Of a stretch of 6,078 bases of DNA, positions 1-5,327 are shown in pieces (within the stretch, counting starts at the first letter, position 1; each line of letters starts with the position of its first letter). Under the pieces are notes generated by a model. That model saw only the letters and a program-made list of their open reading frames with translations. It had not been told where the DNA came from and searched no databases. Position numbers and translations under genes: made by a program. The stretch comes from JAQGMO01 sp050954505 (GTDB taxonomy: Bacteria; Pseudomonadota; Gammaproteobacteria; Burkholderiales; Burkholderiaceae_D), in assembly GCA_050954505.1 (NCBI GenBank), contig JBPBPY010000011.1, positions 1 to 6,078 of the forward strand, in the 5' to 3' direction.

Positions 1-63
1 AAAGTGTTAGTGGACCTCAGGAGCCTTTGCAACCAACACCATGCGCCTGCACGGCAATTGCTT

Positions 64-1035
64 TCAATACCCGATGGTCTGCAGCGATTCATGCCGCAGT
101 TGCAGATACAGCGCGTGGCGATAGGGGGCGATCTTGCCGGCCTTCAAGGCGGCCAGCACGGCACACTCCGGTTCGATCACATGATGGCAGTTGGTGAACT
201 TGCAGTGGCCGAGGTACGGTTCGAACTCCGGGAAGGCGCGCTCGAGCATGCCTTCGCTGAGCTGGTACAGGCCGAACTCCTGGAAGCCGGGTGAATCGAT
301 GACGCTGGTGCCGGCATCGATCTGGTACAGGCGTGTAAAGGTGGTGGTGTGCTTGCCGGTGTCGAGCGCCGCCGAGATTTCACGCACGGCAATGTCGGCA
401 CCCGGCACCAGCAGGTTGATCAGCGAGGACTTGCCCATGCCCGACTGGCCAATCAGAATGGTCGACTGGCCGGCCAGCAACGGCGCCAGGGTGGACACGG
501 TCGCCTCGGGCTGTGTGCGTGCCGAGACTTCATGGACTGGATAGCCGAGGCTGGCATAGGCGGCCAGGCGCTCGCGGCTTCTTGCCAGCGAGGCGGTGAC
601 GTCGATCTTGTTGAGGATCAGGTGCGGTCTGACACCCGAGGCTTCGGCAGCCACCAGCGAGCGCGATACCAGGTCGTCGGAAAAGCCCGGCTCGGTGGCC
701 ACCACGATGAACAGCTGGGTGACATTGGCGGCCAGCAGTTTCGACTTGTACTGGTCCGAGCGGTACAGCAAGGTCTTGCGCTCGACGATCGAGTCGATCA
801 CGGCCTGGTTCTTCGAGGTCAGCGACAGGTTTACCAGGTCGCCGACGGCGACATCGCTGCGCTTGGCGCGGGTGACGCACTGCAGTTTTTGTTCGCCGGC
901 CTGGGCCAGGTAGTGGCGGCCATGGGCGGCAATCACCACGCCGACCGTGGCGTCGGCCGCTGCACTGACACCGGCGCCGCCGGCAAAGACGCCAGCAGCC
1001 AGTTTGGCAGCGGTGCCACCGCGCAGTTTGCTCAT
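64..1035 (-). CDS. rsgA: Ribosome small-subunit-dependent GTPase A (RsgA)
   Basis: A 323-residue circularly permuted GTPase that, by family knowledge, binds the 30S subunit late in assembly and checks maturation of the decoding site, using GTP hydrolysis to release itself. The sequence shows an N-terminal OB-fold region (about residues 32-95). The G motifs come in permuted order: NKID at 142-145, P-loop GQSGMGKSS at 196-204, the threonine-rich switch TTTFTRL at 230-236, and DSPG at 247-250. The C-terminal zinc site has ligands C278, C283, H285 and C291. All catalytic motifs are intact and the length is normal. The start at 1035 is the only in-frame ATG before the OB fold. Residues 1-31 are Ala/Gly-rich, and no Shine-Dalgarno sequence precedes the start, which sits at the edge of an 11-base tandem array. 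The gene probably follows the M48 gene on the same strand, 170 bases downstream. Confidence 0.96.
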   Translation of the reverse strand: MSKLRGGTAAKLAAGVFAGGAGVSAAADATVGVVIAAHGRHYLAQAGEQKLQCVTRAKRSDVAVGDLVNLSLTSKNQAVIDSIVERKTLLYRSDQYKSKLLAANVTQLFIVVATEPGFSDDLVSRSLVAAEASGVRPHLILNKIDVTASLARSRERLAAYASLGYPVHEVSARTQPEATVSTLAPLLAGQSTILIGQSGMGKSSLINLLVPGADIAVREISAALDTGKHTTTFTRLYQIDAGTSVIDSPGFQEFGLYQLSEGMLERAFPEFEPYLGHCKFTNCHHVIEPECAVLAALKAGKIAPYRHALYLQLRHESLQTIGY

Positions 1036-1117
1036 TGTTTGCTCATGGTTTGTTCGTTGCTGGTTGATCGGGGTTGATCGCTTATTGATCGCTCATTGAG
1101 CGCCTATGATCGCTCAT
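1032..1117 (-). other. Short upstream reading frames in the rsgA leader
   Basis: The array creates start-stop frames on the rsgA strand. One runs from ATG at 1117 to TAA at 1084-1082 (11 residues, MSDHRRSMSDQ) and contains a second in-frame ATG. The other runs from ATG at 1046 to TGA at 1034-1032 (MSKQ), and its stop overlaps the rsgA start as ATGA. The sequence ATGAGCAAAC occurs at both 1046-1037 and 1035-1026, so the MSK start of rsgA is duplicated. No convincing ribosome binding site precedes either frame, so translation is unproven and the frames may be by-products of the repeat. Confidence 0.3.
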
Positions 1118-1150
1118 TGATTGGTGATTGATCGATTTTTTGATCGATCA
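1035..1150. repeat. Degenerate ~11-bp tandem repeat array in the rsgA leader
   Basis: Reading the plus strand, successive units begin at 1064, 1074, 1085, 1096, 1107, 1117, 1128 and 1140. They resemble TTGATCGCTCA and are 10-12 bases long. The 14-base string TGATCGCTCATTGA occurs exactly twice (1086-1099 and 1107-1120), 21 bases apart. More diverged units continue leftward (TTGTTTGCTCA at 1035-1045, a relative at 1046-1056, a 7-base remnant at 1057-1063) up to the rsgA start codon. On the rsgA strand the unit reads about TGAGCGATCAA. The spacing equals roughly one DNA turn. Function is unknown; it could be a simple minisatellite, a phased binding array, or a remnant of slipped-strand duplication. 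Confidence 0.8.
1129..1150. other. Perfect 8-bp inverted repeat (hairpin) at the end of the array
   Basis: TGATCGAT at 1129-1136 and its exact reverse complement ATCGATCA at 1143-1150 flank a 6-base loop (TTTTTG). The right part, TGATCGATCA (1141-1150), is itself a 10-base palindrome. On the minus strand the hairpin lies 56 bases beyond the M48 stop and about 95 bases upstream of the rsgA start. It could attenuate read-through between the two genes or fold in the rsgA leader. No T-run follows it on the minus strand, so a standard intrinsic terminator is not supported. Confidence 0.5.
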
Positions 1151-1205
1151 TGCGATGACGAATCAGCGACCATTGACCACTCGTGCGAGGTACGGAGTTT
1201 TCGAA

Positions 1206-2474
1206 TCAAGCTGTCTTCAATCGGCTGATGCGCACACTGGCAGGCGGATGGGAATCATAGAAGGCCGAATGCAGCGGGTCGGGCGTGAGGGTGGAGGCAT
1301 TGTCCTGGTACAGCTTGACCAGCGCGGAGACCAGGTCGTCGCCATTGCTGTGCCGCACTGCGAAGGCATCGGCTTCAAATTCATGTTTGCGCGAGCCGAT
1401 CGAGGTCAGCGGCGAGAACAGGAAGCCGAACACCGGCAGCACCAGCATGAACAGCAGCAGTGCCATGGCATCGTTGGGCGTGCCCAGCAGCGCGCTGGTC
1501 AGCGGTTCCACACCCAGGCCGGTATAGAACCAGACCTGCGTTTTCAGGTAACCGAGCAAGGCCAGAAAGGCCAGCGAGATGGCAAACAGCATGACGATGC
1601 GCTTGACGATGTGCTTGAGCTTGAAGTGGCCCAGCTCATGGGCCAGCACCGCTTCGATTTCCTGCGGCGCCAGGCGCGCCAGCAGGGTGTCGAAAAAGAC
1701 GATGCGCTTGCCGGCGCCAAAGCCGGAAAAATAGGCATTGCCGTGGGCGCTGCGTTTGGAGCCGTCCATGACGAACAGGCCCTTGGAGGCAAAGCCCACG
1801 CGCGCCATCAAGCCTTCGATGCGCTCGCGCAGCGCCTCGTCGGCCAGCGGTGAAAACTTGTTGAACATTGGCGCAATCAGGGTCGGGTAGAGCACCAGCG
1901 CGGCCAGCTGCACGCCGCACCAGACCAGCCAGGCATACAGCCACCAGAGATTGCCGGCCTTGGCCATCAGGCTCAAAATTACCCAGGCCAACGGCAGGCC
2001 AAGTGCGGCGCCGAGAACCGCGCCCTTGACATGGTCGAGCACGAACAGGCGCCGGGTCATCTTGTTGAAACCGAAGCGCGCTTCCAGCACGAACTGGGTG
2101 TAGTATTCGACCGGCAGTTCCAGCGCCCCGGAGATGATCGAAAACGCCGCCAGCAAACCAAGCTGGTAGCCCATGCCAGGCCCGGTCAGTGCCAGCACAT
2201 GGACCGAAATCCACTGCAGTCCACCAAGCAAGGTGAAGCCCATCAGCACCGCCGCATTGACAATGACGATGCCCATTTTCAGGCGGGTTTTGGCGACCGT
2301 GTAATCAGCTGCCTTTTGATGCGCAGCCAATGGAATGGCATCGGCAAATTCGGCTGGCACGGCGCCGCGATGGCGCATCACATGGCGTATCTGGCGGCTG
2401 GCCAGCCACAGGCGCACGGCAACTGTGGCCAGCAGGAAAGCGATGAACAAATACGTAAAAGCGTCTGAAGACAT
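1206..2474 (-). CDS. M48 family (Ste24/CAAX-protease-like) membrane zinc metallopeptidase
   Basis: A 422-residue multipass inner-membrane protein of the Ste24 type. The zinc site is HELGH at 279-283 (ligands H279 and H283, catalytic E280), with the third ligand E365 in KHEFEAD. Other family marks are DGSKRSAHGNAYFSG (237-251) and DSHPP near 407-411. Hydrophobic segments lie at about 5-25, 68-95, 102-120, 151-171, 178-200, 292-310 and 338-356, matching the membrane-chamber fold of Ste24. In yeast this family cleaves prenylated CAAX proteins. Bacteria lack that pathway, so the role here is more likely membrane-protein quality control; this is an inference. The length is normal for the Ste24 group and longer than HtpX (about 290 residues). 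A weak ACAGG lies 6 bases before the ATG. It diverges from orn across 47 bases, and rsgA follows on the same strand. Confidence 0.93.
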   Translation of the reverse strand: MSSDAFTYLFIAFLLATVAVRLWLASRQIRHVMRHRGAVPAEFADAIPLAAHQKAADYTVAKTRLKMGIVIVNAAVLMGFTLLGGLQWISVHVLALTGPGMGYQLGLLAAFSIISGALELPVEYYTQFVLEARFGFNKMTRRLFVLDHVKGAVLGAALGLPLAWVILSLMAKAGNLWWLYAWLVWCGVQLAALVLYPTLIAPMFNKFSPLADEALRERIEGLMARVGFASKGLFVMDGSKRSAHGNAYFSGFGAGKRIVFFDTLLARLAPQEIEAVLAHELGHFKLKHIVKRIVMLFAISLAFLALLGYLKTQVWFYTGLGVEPLTSALLGTPNDAMALLLFMLVLPVFGFLFSPLTSIGSRKHEFEADAFAVRHSNGDDLVSALVKLYQDNASTLTPDPLHSAFYDSHPPASVRISRLKTA

Positions 2475-2506
2475 TCCATGCCTGTGAGAAAATGGCGCGA
2501 ATCACC

Positions 2507-2512
2507 AAGGAA
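2507..2512 (+). promoter_or_regulatory. Ribosome binding site deciding the orn start
   Basis: AAGGAA sits 9 bases before the ATG at 2522. An in-frame ATG at 2492 has only a weak GAGAAA in front of it and would add ten residues (MARITKEKTI) whose codons contain this very site. The downstream start is therefore preferred. Confidence 0.7.
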
Positions 2513-2521
2513 AAAACAATT

Positions 2522-3118
2522 ATGTCACAAGCCAACGAAGCCAATGAAGTTGCAGCAGGCGCGCCTGCGATCGTACGCACGAATGAATTCAACCTGATCT
2601 GGGTCGATATGGAAATGACCGGGCTGGAACCCGATACCGACAGCATCATCGAGGTCGCCGTCGTCATCACCGATCCGCAATTGAACATCCTTGCCGAAGG
2701 TCCGGTATTTGCCATTCACCAGTCCGATGAAAAACTCGACGCCATGGATGCCTGGAACAAGGGCACCCATGGCCGCTCCGGTCTGATCGAGCGCGTCAAG
2801 GCCTCGACGGTGACGGAAGAAGAAGCGCAAATGGCGCTGATCGAATTCATGAAGAAGTATGTGCCGGCCGGGAAGTCACCGATGTGCGGCAACACTATTT
2901 GCCAGGACCGCCGTTTCATGGCGCGCGGCATGCCGAAGCTTGAAGCGTTTTTTCATTATCGCAACCTCGATGTCTCGACACTCAAGGAATTGTGCCGGCG
3001 CTGGCGGCCGGAATTGATTGCCGGCTTCAAGAAACACCAGAAGCATACGGCCATGGCCGACATCATCGAATCCATCGAAGAACTGAAATATTATCGCCAG
3101 CATTTCATCAACGCTTGA
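2522..3118 (+). CDS. orn: Oligoribonuclease (DEDDh 3'-5' exoribonuclease)
   Basis: A 198-residue cytoplasmic nuclease that finishes RNA decay by cutting 2-5-nucleotide RNAs (notably dinucleotides, including pGpG from c-di-GMP turnover) into mononucleotides, as known for Orn. The five metal-binding and catalytic residues are all visible: D29 and E31 in WVDMEMTGL, D129 in CGNTICQDRRF, and H175 with D180 in KHTAMADI. The end ELKYYRQHFINA closely matches the classical Orn C-terminus. About twenty extra residues precede the conserved core, rich in Ala, Glu and Asn. The gene diverges from the M48 gene and converges on the UPF0149 gene, so it is probably transcribed alone. Its promoter would lie within the 5' end of the M48 gene; I see no clear -35/-10 pair. 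Confidence 0.97.
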   Translation: MSQANEANEVAAGAPAIVRTNEFNLIWVDMEMTGLEPDTDSIIEVAVVITDPQLNILAEGPVFAIHQSDEKLDAMDAWNKGTHGRSGLIERVKASTVTEEEAQMALIEFMKKYVPAGKSPMCGNTICQDRRFMARGMPKLEAFFHYRNLDVSTLKELCRRWRPELIAGFKKHQKHTAMADIIESIEELKYYRQHFINA

Positions 3119-3173
3119 GCGTTTGCCCGCGCTGCCCGATTCATGCATCGGCTTGCTGTGCGATTGGCAAGCC
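3110..3173. terminator. Possible hairpins between convergent orn and UPF0149 genes
   Basis: Two inverted repeats lie here. AACGC (3110-3114) pairs with GCGTT (3119-3123) around a TTGA loop that contains part of the orn stop codon. GGCTTGC (3150-3156) pairs exactly with GCAAGCC (3167-3173) around a 10-base loop, which could be extended by two G-T pairs. Neither is followed by a good T-run on either strand. They are plausible transcript-end or stability structures in a 75-base convergent gap, but not proven intrinsic terminators. Confidence 0.35.
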
Positions 3174-3193
3174 AGGCGCTGCGATGAGCTGGC

Positions 3194-3877
3194 TCAGGCG
3201 CCGTGGCAAGCCTTGAATTTTTTCCCGCTGCCGCAAGGGCAGGGGTCATTGCGGCCAACCTTCGGTGTTTCGCGCTGCACGGTTTCCACCGCCGACTTGC
3301 GCAGCGGCAGCCAGAACTTCTGGATGTGTGGAATAGCCGCTTCGACTTCGATGGTCAGCTTGTGGCACTTGCCCGGGTCATCGACCAGCACCATTTCTTC
3401 TTCTTCGATTTCCTCTGCGCCGAGCAGATAGATGGGACGCAGCAGCGCACCGGTTTCCGAGGCGCGCAGCGGTTCCCATTCATCGTGCCGCAGTTCCATG
3501 CCTTCCCAAAATCCCCAGGCCCACGGTTCGCCGTCGAGCACCGGCTTGCCCTGCCATTCATGTTCGCAGAACAGCGGTTCGAATTCCTTCGGAGCGACTT
3601 CGAAGGTGATGGCAATTTCATTCATGAAGCGGGCGATCAAGCCGGTGATGCGTTCGAACTCGCGCGCATTCTTGAACTCAGGCGCATCGTCTGCTTGCGC
3701 ACCCCAGACGCGCGGCAGCCATTCCTGCAGCGGGACTTCGACCGGACCAATCACCAGTGCAGTGAGGTAGCCGTGCAATGCATCCATGGTCATGCAGTCG
3801 TCGCCGCAGCGGTCGGAAAGCAGGAATTGATCGAGTTCGGTGAATTCCTTGTCGGAGAGCGGTTCGTCGAGATGCAT
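3194..3877 (-). CDS. UPF0149 (YecA/YgfB-like) family protein with C-terminal SEC-C zinc motif
   Basis: A 227-residue acidic, cytoplasmic protein. The N-terminal and central part is UPF0149-like: MDALHGYLTALVIGP at 31-45, then WAWGFWEGM at 119-127. An acidic run (EEIEEEE, 155-161) follows. The C-terminus (210-227) is a SEC-C motif, NDPCPCGSGKKFKACHGA, with zinc or iron ligands C213, C215, C224 and H225, as at the end of SecA. YecA-type proteins in E. coli carry a SecA-like metal-binding tail, so a link to SecA or ribosomes is possible; this is family knowledge plus inference, and no exact function is established. The frame is open upstream to 4081, but those 68 extra codons look non-coding, and ATG 3877 begins the recognisable protein (MHLDEPLSDKEF). 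AGAAAG upstream is a weak ribosome site. It converges with orn. Confidence 0.9.
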   Translation of the reverse strand: MHLDEPLSDKEFTELDQFLLSDRCGDDCMTMDALHGYLTALVIGPVEVPLQEWLPRVWGAQADDAPEFKNAREFERITGLIARFMNEIAITFEVAPKEFEPLFCEHEWQGKPVLDGEPWAWGFWEGMELRHDEWEPLRASETGALLRPIYLLGAEEIEEEEMVLVDDPGKCHKLTIEVEAAIPHIQKFWLPLRKSAVETVQRETPKVGRNDPCPCGSGKKFKACHGA

Positions 3878-3906
3878 GGCCAGGTTCTTTCTAAGTGAAG
3901 GCCGAC

Positions 3907-3937
3907 AGTATAAGGCTTGGGAATGCTTGCAGCTCAA
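3907..3937 (-). promoter_or_regulatory. Candidate sigma-70 promoter for the UPF0149 gene
   Basis: On the minus strand, TATACT (3912-3907) matches five of six -10 positions and lies 29 bases before the ATG at 3877. TTGAGC (3937-3932) is a possible -35 at a 19-base spacing, which is longer than ideal. The placement supports the start at 3877 rather than 4081, because the longer frame would put this promoter inside the coding region. Confidence 0.4.
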
Positions 3938-4121
3938 TCGATGACTTTCAGGCTTGGGATTGGATACGGGCGCAAACGATGACAGGGCGGTTGATCGATT
4001 CGCATACTGATGGAGCCAGCGTGGCAAGTGCAGCACATTTTGCGAAGCGTCGGTGAAGTTCGCAAGACCGCGCAACGGCAAATGCTGACAAATGGTATCT
4101 GCCTGCTTTAACCAGCGGAAT

Positions 4122-4188
4122 CAATTGTCACGAAGAGCGAACGCAATTGTGCGACCGACCTTTCATCCTATAAACATCTCCTTTCATC
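4122..4188. repeat. Two pairs of helically spaced direct repeats upstream of pilE
   Basis: CAATTGT occurs at 4122-4128 and 4144-4150 (22 bases apart). CTTTCATC occurs at 4160-4167 and 4181-4188 (21 bases apart). Each pair is offset by about two DNA turns, as expected for a dimeric or cooperative regulator. The second CAATTGT overlaps the candidate -35, and the CTTTCATC copies flank the candidate -10. The copies are seen directly; the operator role is an inference. Confidence 0.4.
4147..4174 (+). promoter_or_regulatory. Candidate sigma-70 promoter of the minor pilin operon
   Basis: TTGTGC (4147-4152) and TATAAA (4169-4174) are separated by 16 bases, giving a good -10 and a modest -35. The leader would be about 60 bases long. 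An alternative -10 is TAGAAT or TATATT (4220-4230), but it lacks a convincing -35 and would place the transcript start almost on the ribosome site. I see no sigma-54 -24/-12 pattern, which major pilin genes often have. Confidence 0.4.
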
Positions 4189-4233
4189 TGTCTGCACTTT
4201 CGTTTAGTTCGGTTTCGAATAGAATATATTGAC

Positions 4234-4240
4234 AGGAGGA
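4234..4240 (+). promoter_or_regulatory. Strong ribosome binding site of pilE
   Basis: AGGAGGA, with the AGGAGG core 5 bases before the ATG at 4245. It is by far the best Shine-Dalgarno match in the window; the genes downstream in the operon have weaker sites. Confidence 0.85.
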
Positions 4241-4244
4241 AACA

Positions 4245-4700
4245 ATGCGCATTGGCACTAGTATTTCCGTGAAGTATGATCGTGGCTTCACCCTGATCGA
4301 GTTGATGATCACGGTAGTGATCCTCGGCATCCTTGCCGCCATTGCCTTGCCCTCCTACAGCAACTACGTCATTCGCGGCAAGATTCCCGAAGCCACCTCC
4401 GGCCTGGCTTCCAGGCAAGTGAAGATGGAGCAGTACTTCCAAGACAACCGCAGCTACGTCGGCGCGCCGGCTGCCATTTGCGCCGATACCGGCAGCAGCA
4501 AATATTTCGACTTCAGCTGCACACCGGCGCCCACCGACAAGACATTTACCCTGGTCGCCACCGGCAAAGCTTCGATGGCAGGATTCGTGTATACGGTCGA
4601 TGAAAGCAATCTCAAGTCGACCACGATTACCGGCGTGTCGGGCTGGAGCGCCGCTGCACCCAACGATTGCTGGGTGACCAAAGGCGGCGGCGCATGCTGA
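4245..4700 (+). CDS. pilE: Type IV pilin, PilE-like minor pilin
   Basis: A 151-residue prepilin. The leader is 14 residues ending in G14, and the mature chain begins F15-TLIE with E19 as the conserved Glu5. The hydrophobic assembly helix (about 15-40) continues as MITVVILGILAAIALPSYSNY. The segment VKMEQYFQDNRSY (59-71) is typical of PilE-like minor pilins in Beta- and Gammaproteobacteria. Four cysteines (79, 92, 142, 151) can form two disulfides, the last pair closing the C-terminal loop in DCWVTKGGGAC. PilD would cut and N-methylate it at the inner membrane before incorporation in the pilus. It opens the operon with its own strong ribosome site, and its stop overlaps the fimT start. It is less likely to be the major pilin PilA because of the QDNRSY signature and its clustering with fimT, pilV and pilW. 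Confidence 0.9.
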   Translation: MRIGTSISVKYDRGFTLIELMITVVILGILAAIALPSYSNYVIRGKIPEATSGLASRQVKMEQYFQDNRSYVGAPAAICADTGSSKYFDFSCTPAPTDKTFTLVATGKASMAGFVYTVDESNLKSTTITGVSGWSAAAPNDCWVTKGGGAC

Positions 4701-5314
4701 TATCTCGGCAGTCACGGCAGCGGCAGCGGCATCACGGTGCCCGGTGCCGGCAGGCCGGTGCGACGCTGATCGAACTTGCCATTGGCGTGACCATTACCGG
4801 CATCCTGCTGGCAGCCGGCATTCCTGCGTTTGGCGAATGGCTGCAGAACACCCGTGTGCGCACCGCTGCCGAATTGGTGCAAAACGGCTTGCAGACGGCG
4901 CGTACCGAAGCCATCAAGCGCAACGCAGCCGTGCGTTTCACGCTCACCGACAGCAGCGGCACGACGGCCTGGAGCATCGGCTGCGTCACCAAAACCGACA
5001 ACTGCCCGGGCACCATCACGACGCAGGGAGCCGGCGAGGGCGGCGGCAATGCCCGGGTGGGCATTCTGACCAGCGCCGAGATCAGTGCGGCGGCAGCGCT
5101 CGACGCCGGCGCCGGCTTGCCGGCAGGCGTGACATTTACCGGCGCCGGCCGGGTGCTGCCGGCCAATGTCGCTGCTGCTTCGGACATCACCCGCGCCGAC
5201 ATCACCTATGCCGGCGTGGCTACCGCGCGGCGCCTGATGCTGACGGTTTCGGCCGGCGGCCAGATCCGCATGTGCGACCCGGCCCGTGCAGCCGGCGACC
5301 CACAGGCTTGCTAG
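4694..5314 (+). CDS. fimT: GspH/FimT-family pseudopilin
   Basis: A 206-residue minor pseudopilin, probably part of the pilus priming complex. The prepilin site is AG|ATLIE, with G22 before the cut, A23 as mature residue 1 and E27 as Glu5; most family members have Phe or Met at position 1. A hydrophobic helix runs to about 45, followed by the GspH domain (about 55-195) with AAELVQNGLQTARTEAIKRN, the pair C97/C104, and the typical end GGQIRMCDPARAAGDPQAC carrying C194 and C206. The 22-residue leader is unusually basic, with six Arg. I chose ATG 4694, which overlaps the pilE stop by 7 bases and has AAAGG at 4680-4684. An earlier in-frame ATG at 4667 would overlap pilE by 34 bases and lengthen an already long leader. 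Translational coupling to pilE is likely. Confidence 0.9.
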   Translation: MLISRQSRQRQRHHGARCRQAGATLIELAIGVTITGILLAAGIPAFGEWLQNTRVRTAAELVQNGLQTARTEAIKRNAAVRFTLTDSSGTTAWSIGCVTKTDNCPGTITTQGAGEGGGNARVGILTSAEISAAAALDAGAGLPAGVTFTGAGRVLPANVAAASDITRADITYAGVATARRLMLTVSAGGQIRMCDPARAAGDPQAC

Positions 5315-5317
5315 GAA
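5313..5317 (+). promoter_or_regulatory. Ribosome binding site of pilV
   Basis: AGGAA overlaps the fimT stop codon and lies 10 bases before the pilV ATG at 5328. It supports that start over the in-frame GTG at 5286, which lies inside fimT. An out-of-frame ATG at 5317 gives only MALP before a TGA that overlaps the pilV start. Confidence 0.6.
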
Positions 5318-5327
5318 TGGCCTTGCC

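Larger units (their letters stand above)
3878..4244. other. 367-base non-coding region between UPF0149 gene and pilus operon
   Basis: I find no supportable gene here. The right part (about 4120-4244) is clearly more AT-rich than its surroundings, as expected for a promoter region. The stretch holds the candidate UPF0149 promoter, a candidate pilE promoter, two pairs of spaced direct repeats (4122-4188), and a repeated GGCTTGGGA (3914-3922 and 3951-3959). The open frame reaching 4081 on the minus strand reads as low-conservation sequence with no family motif. Confidence 0.6.

Noticed and set aside
349..1077. 242-residue plus-strand open frame opposite rsgA
   Set aside because: It lies antisense to an intact RsgA with all motifs and has Gly/Gln-rich content typical of a GC-rich shadow frame, with no family motif.
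1064..1150. CRISPR array or replication-origin iterons
   Set aside because: The units are contiguous 11-mers without spacers, there are no cas genes, and no replication gene lies nearby.
1128..1853. 241-residue plus-strand open frame opposite the M48 gene
   Set aside because: Antisense to the HELGH-containing gene, rich in Gln/Arg/His, and it starts within the repeat array without a ribosome site.
3203..3898. 231-residue plus-strand open frame opposite the UPF0149 gene
   Set aside because: A mirror of the UPF0149 coding frame; the minus-strand protein has family motifs and a SEC-C tail while this one has none.
3878..4081. 68-codon N-terminal extension of the UPF0149 protein
   Set aside because: It would bury the TATACT promoter candidate, shows no conserved motif, and the family begins near MHLDEPLSDKEF.
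4193..4212. Sigma-54 promoter before pilE
   Set aside because: TGCAC is present, but no matching GG/GC -24/-12 pair occurs at the required spacing.
4128..4715. 195-residue minus-strand open frame opposite pilE
   Set aside because: Opposes a clear prepilin with leader, Glu5 and cysteine pairs; its composition is that of a shadow frame.
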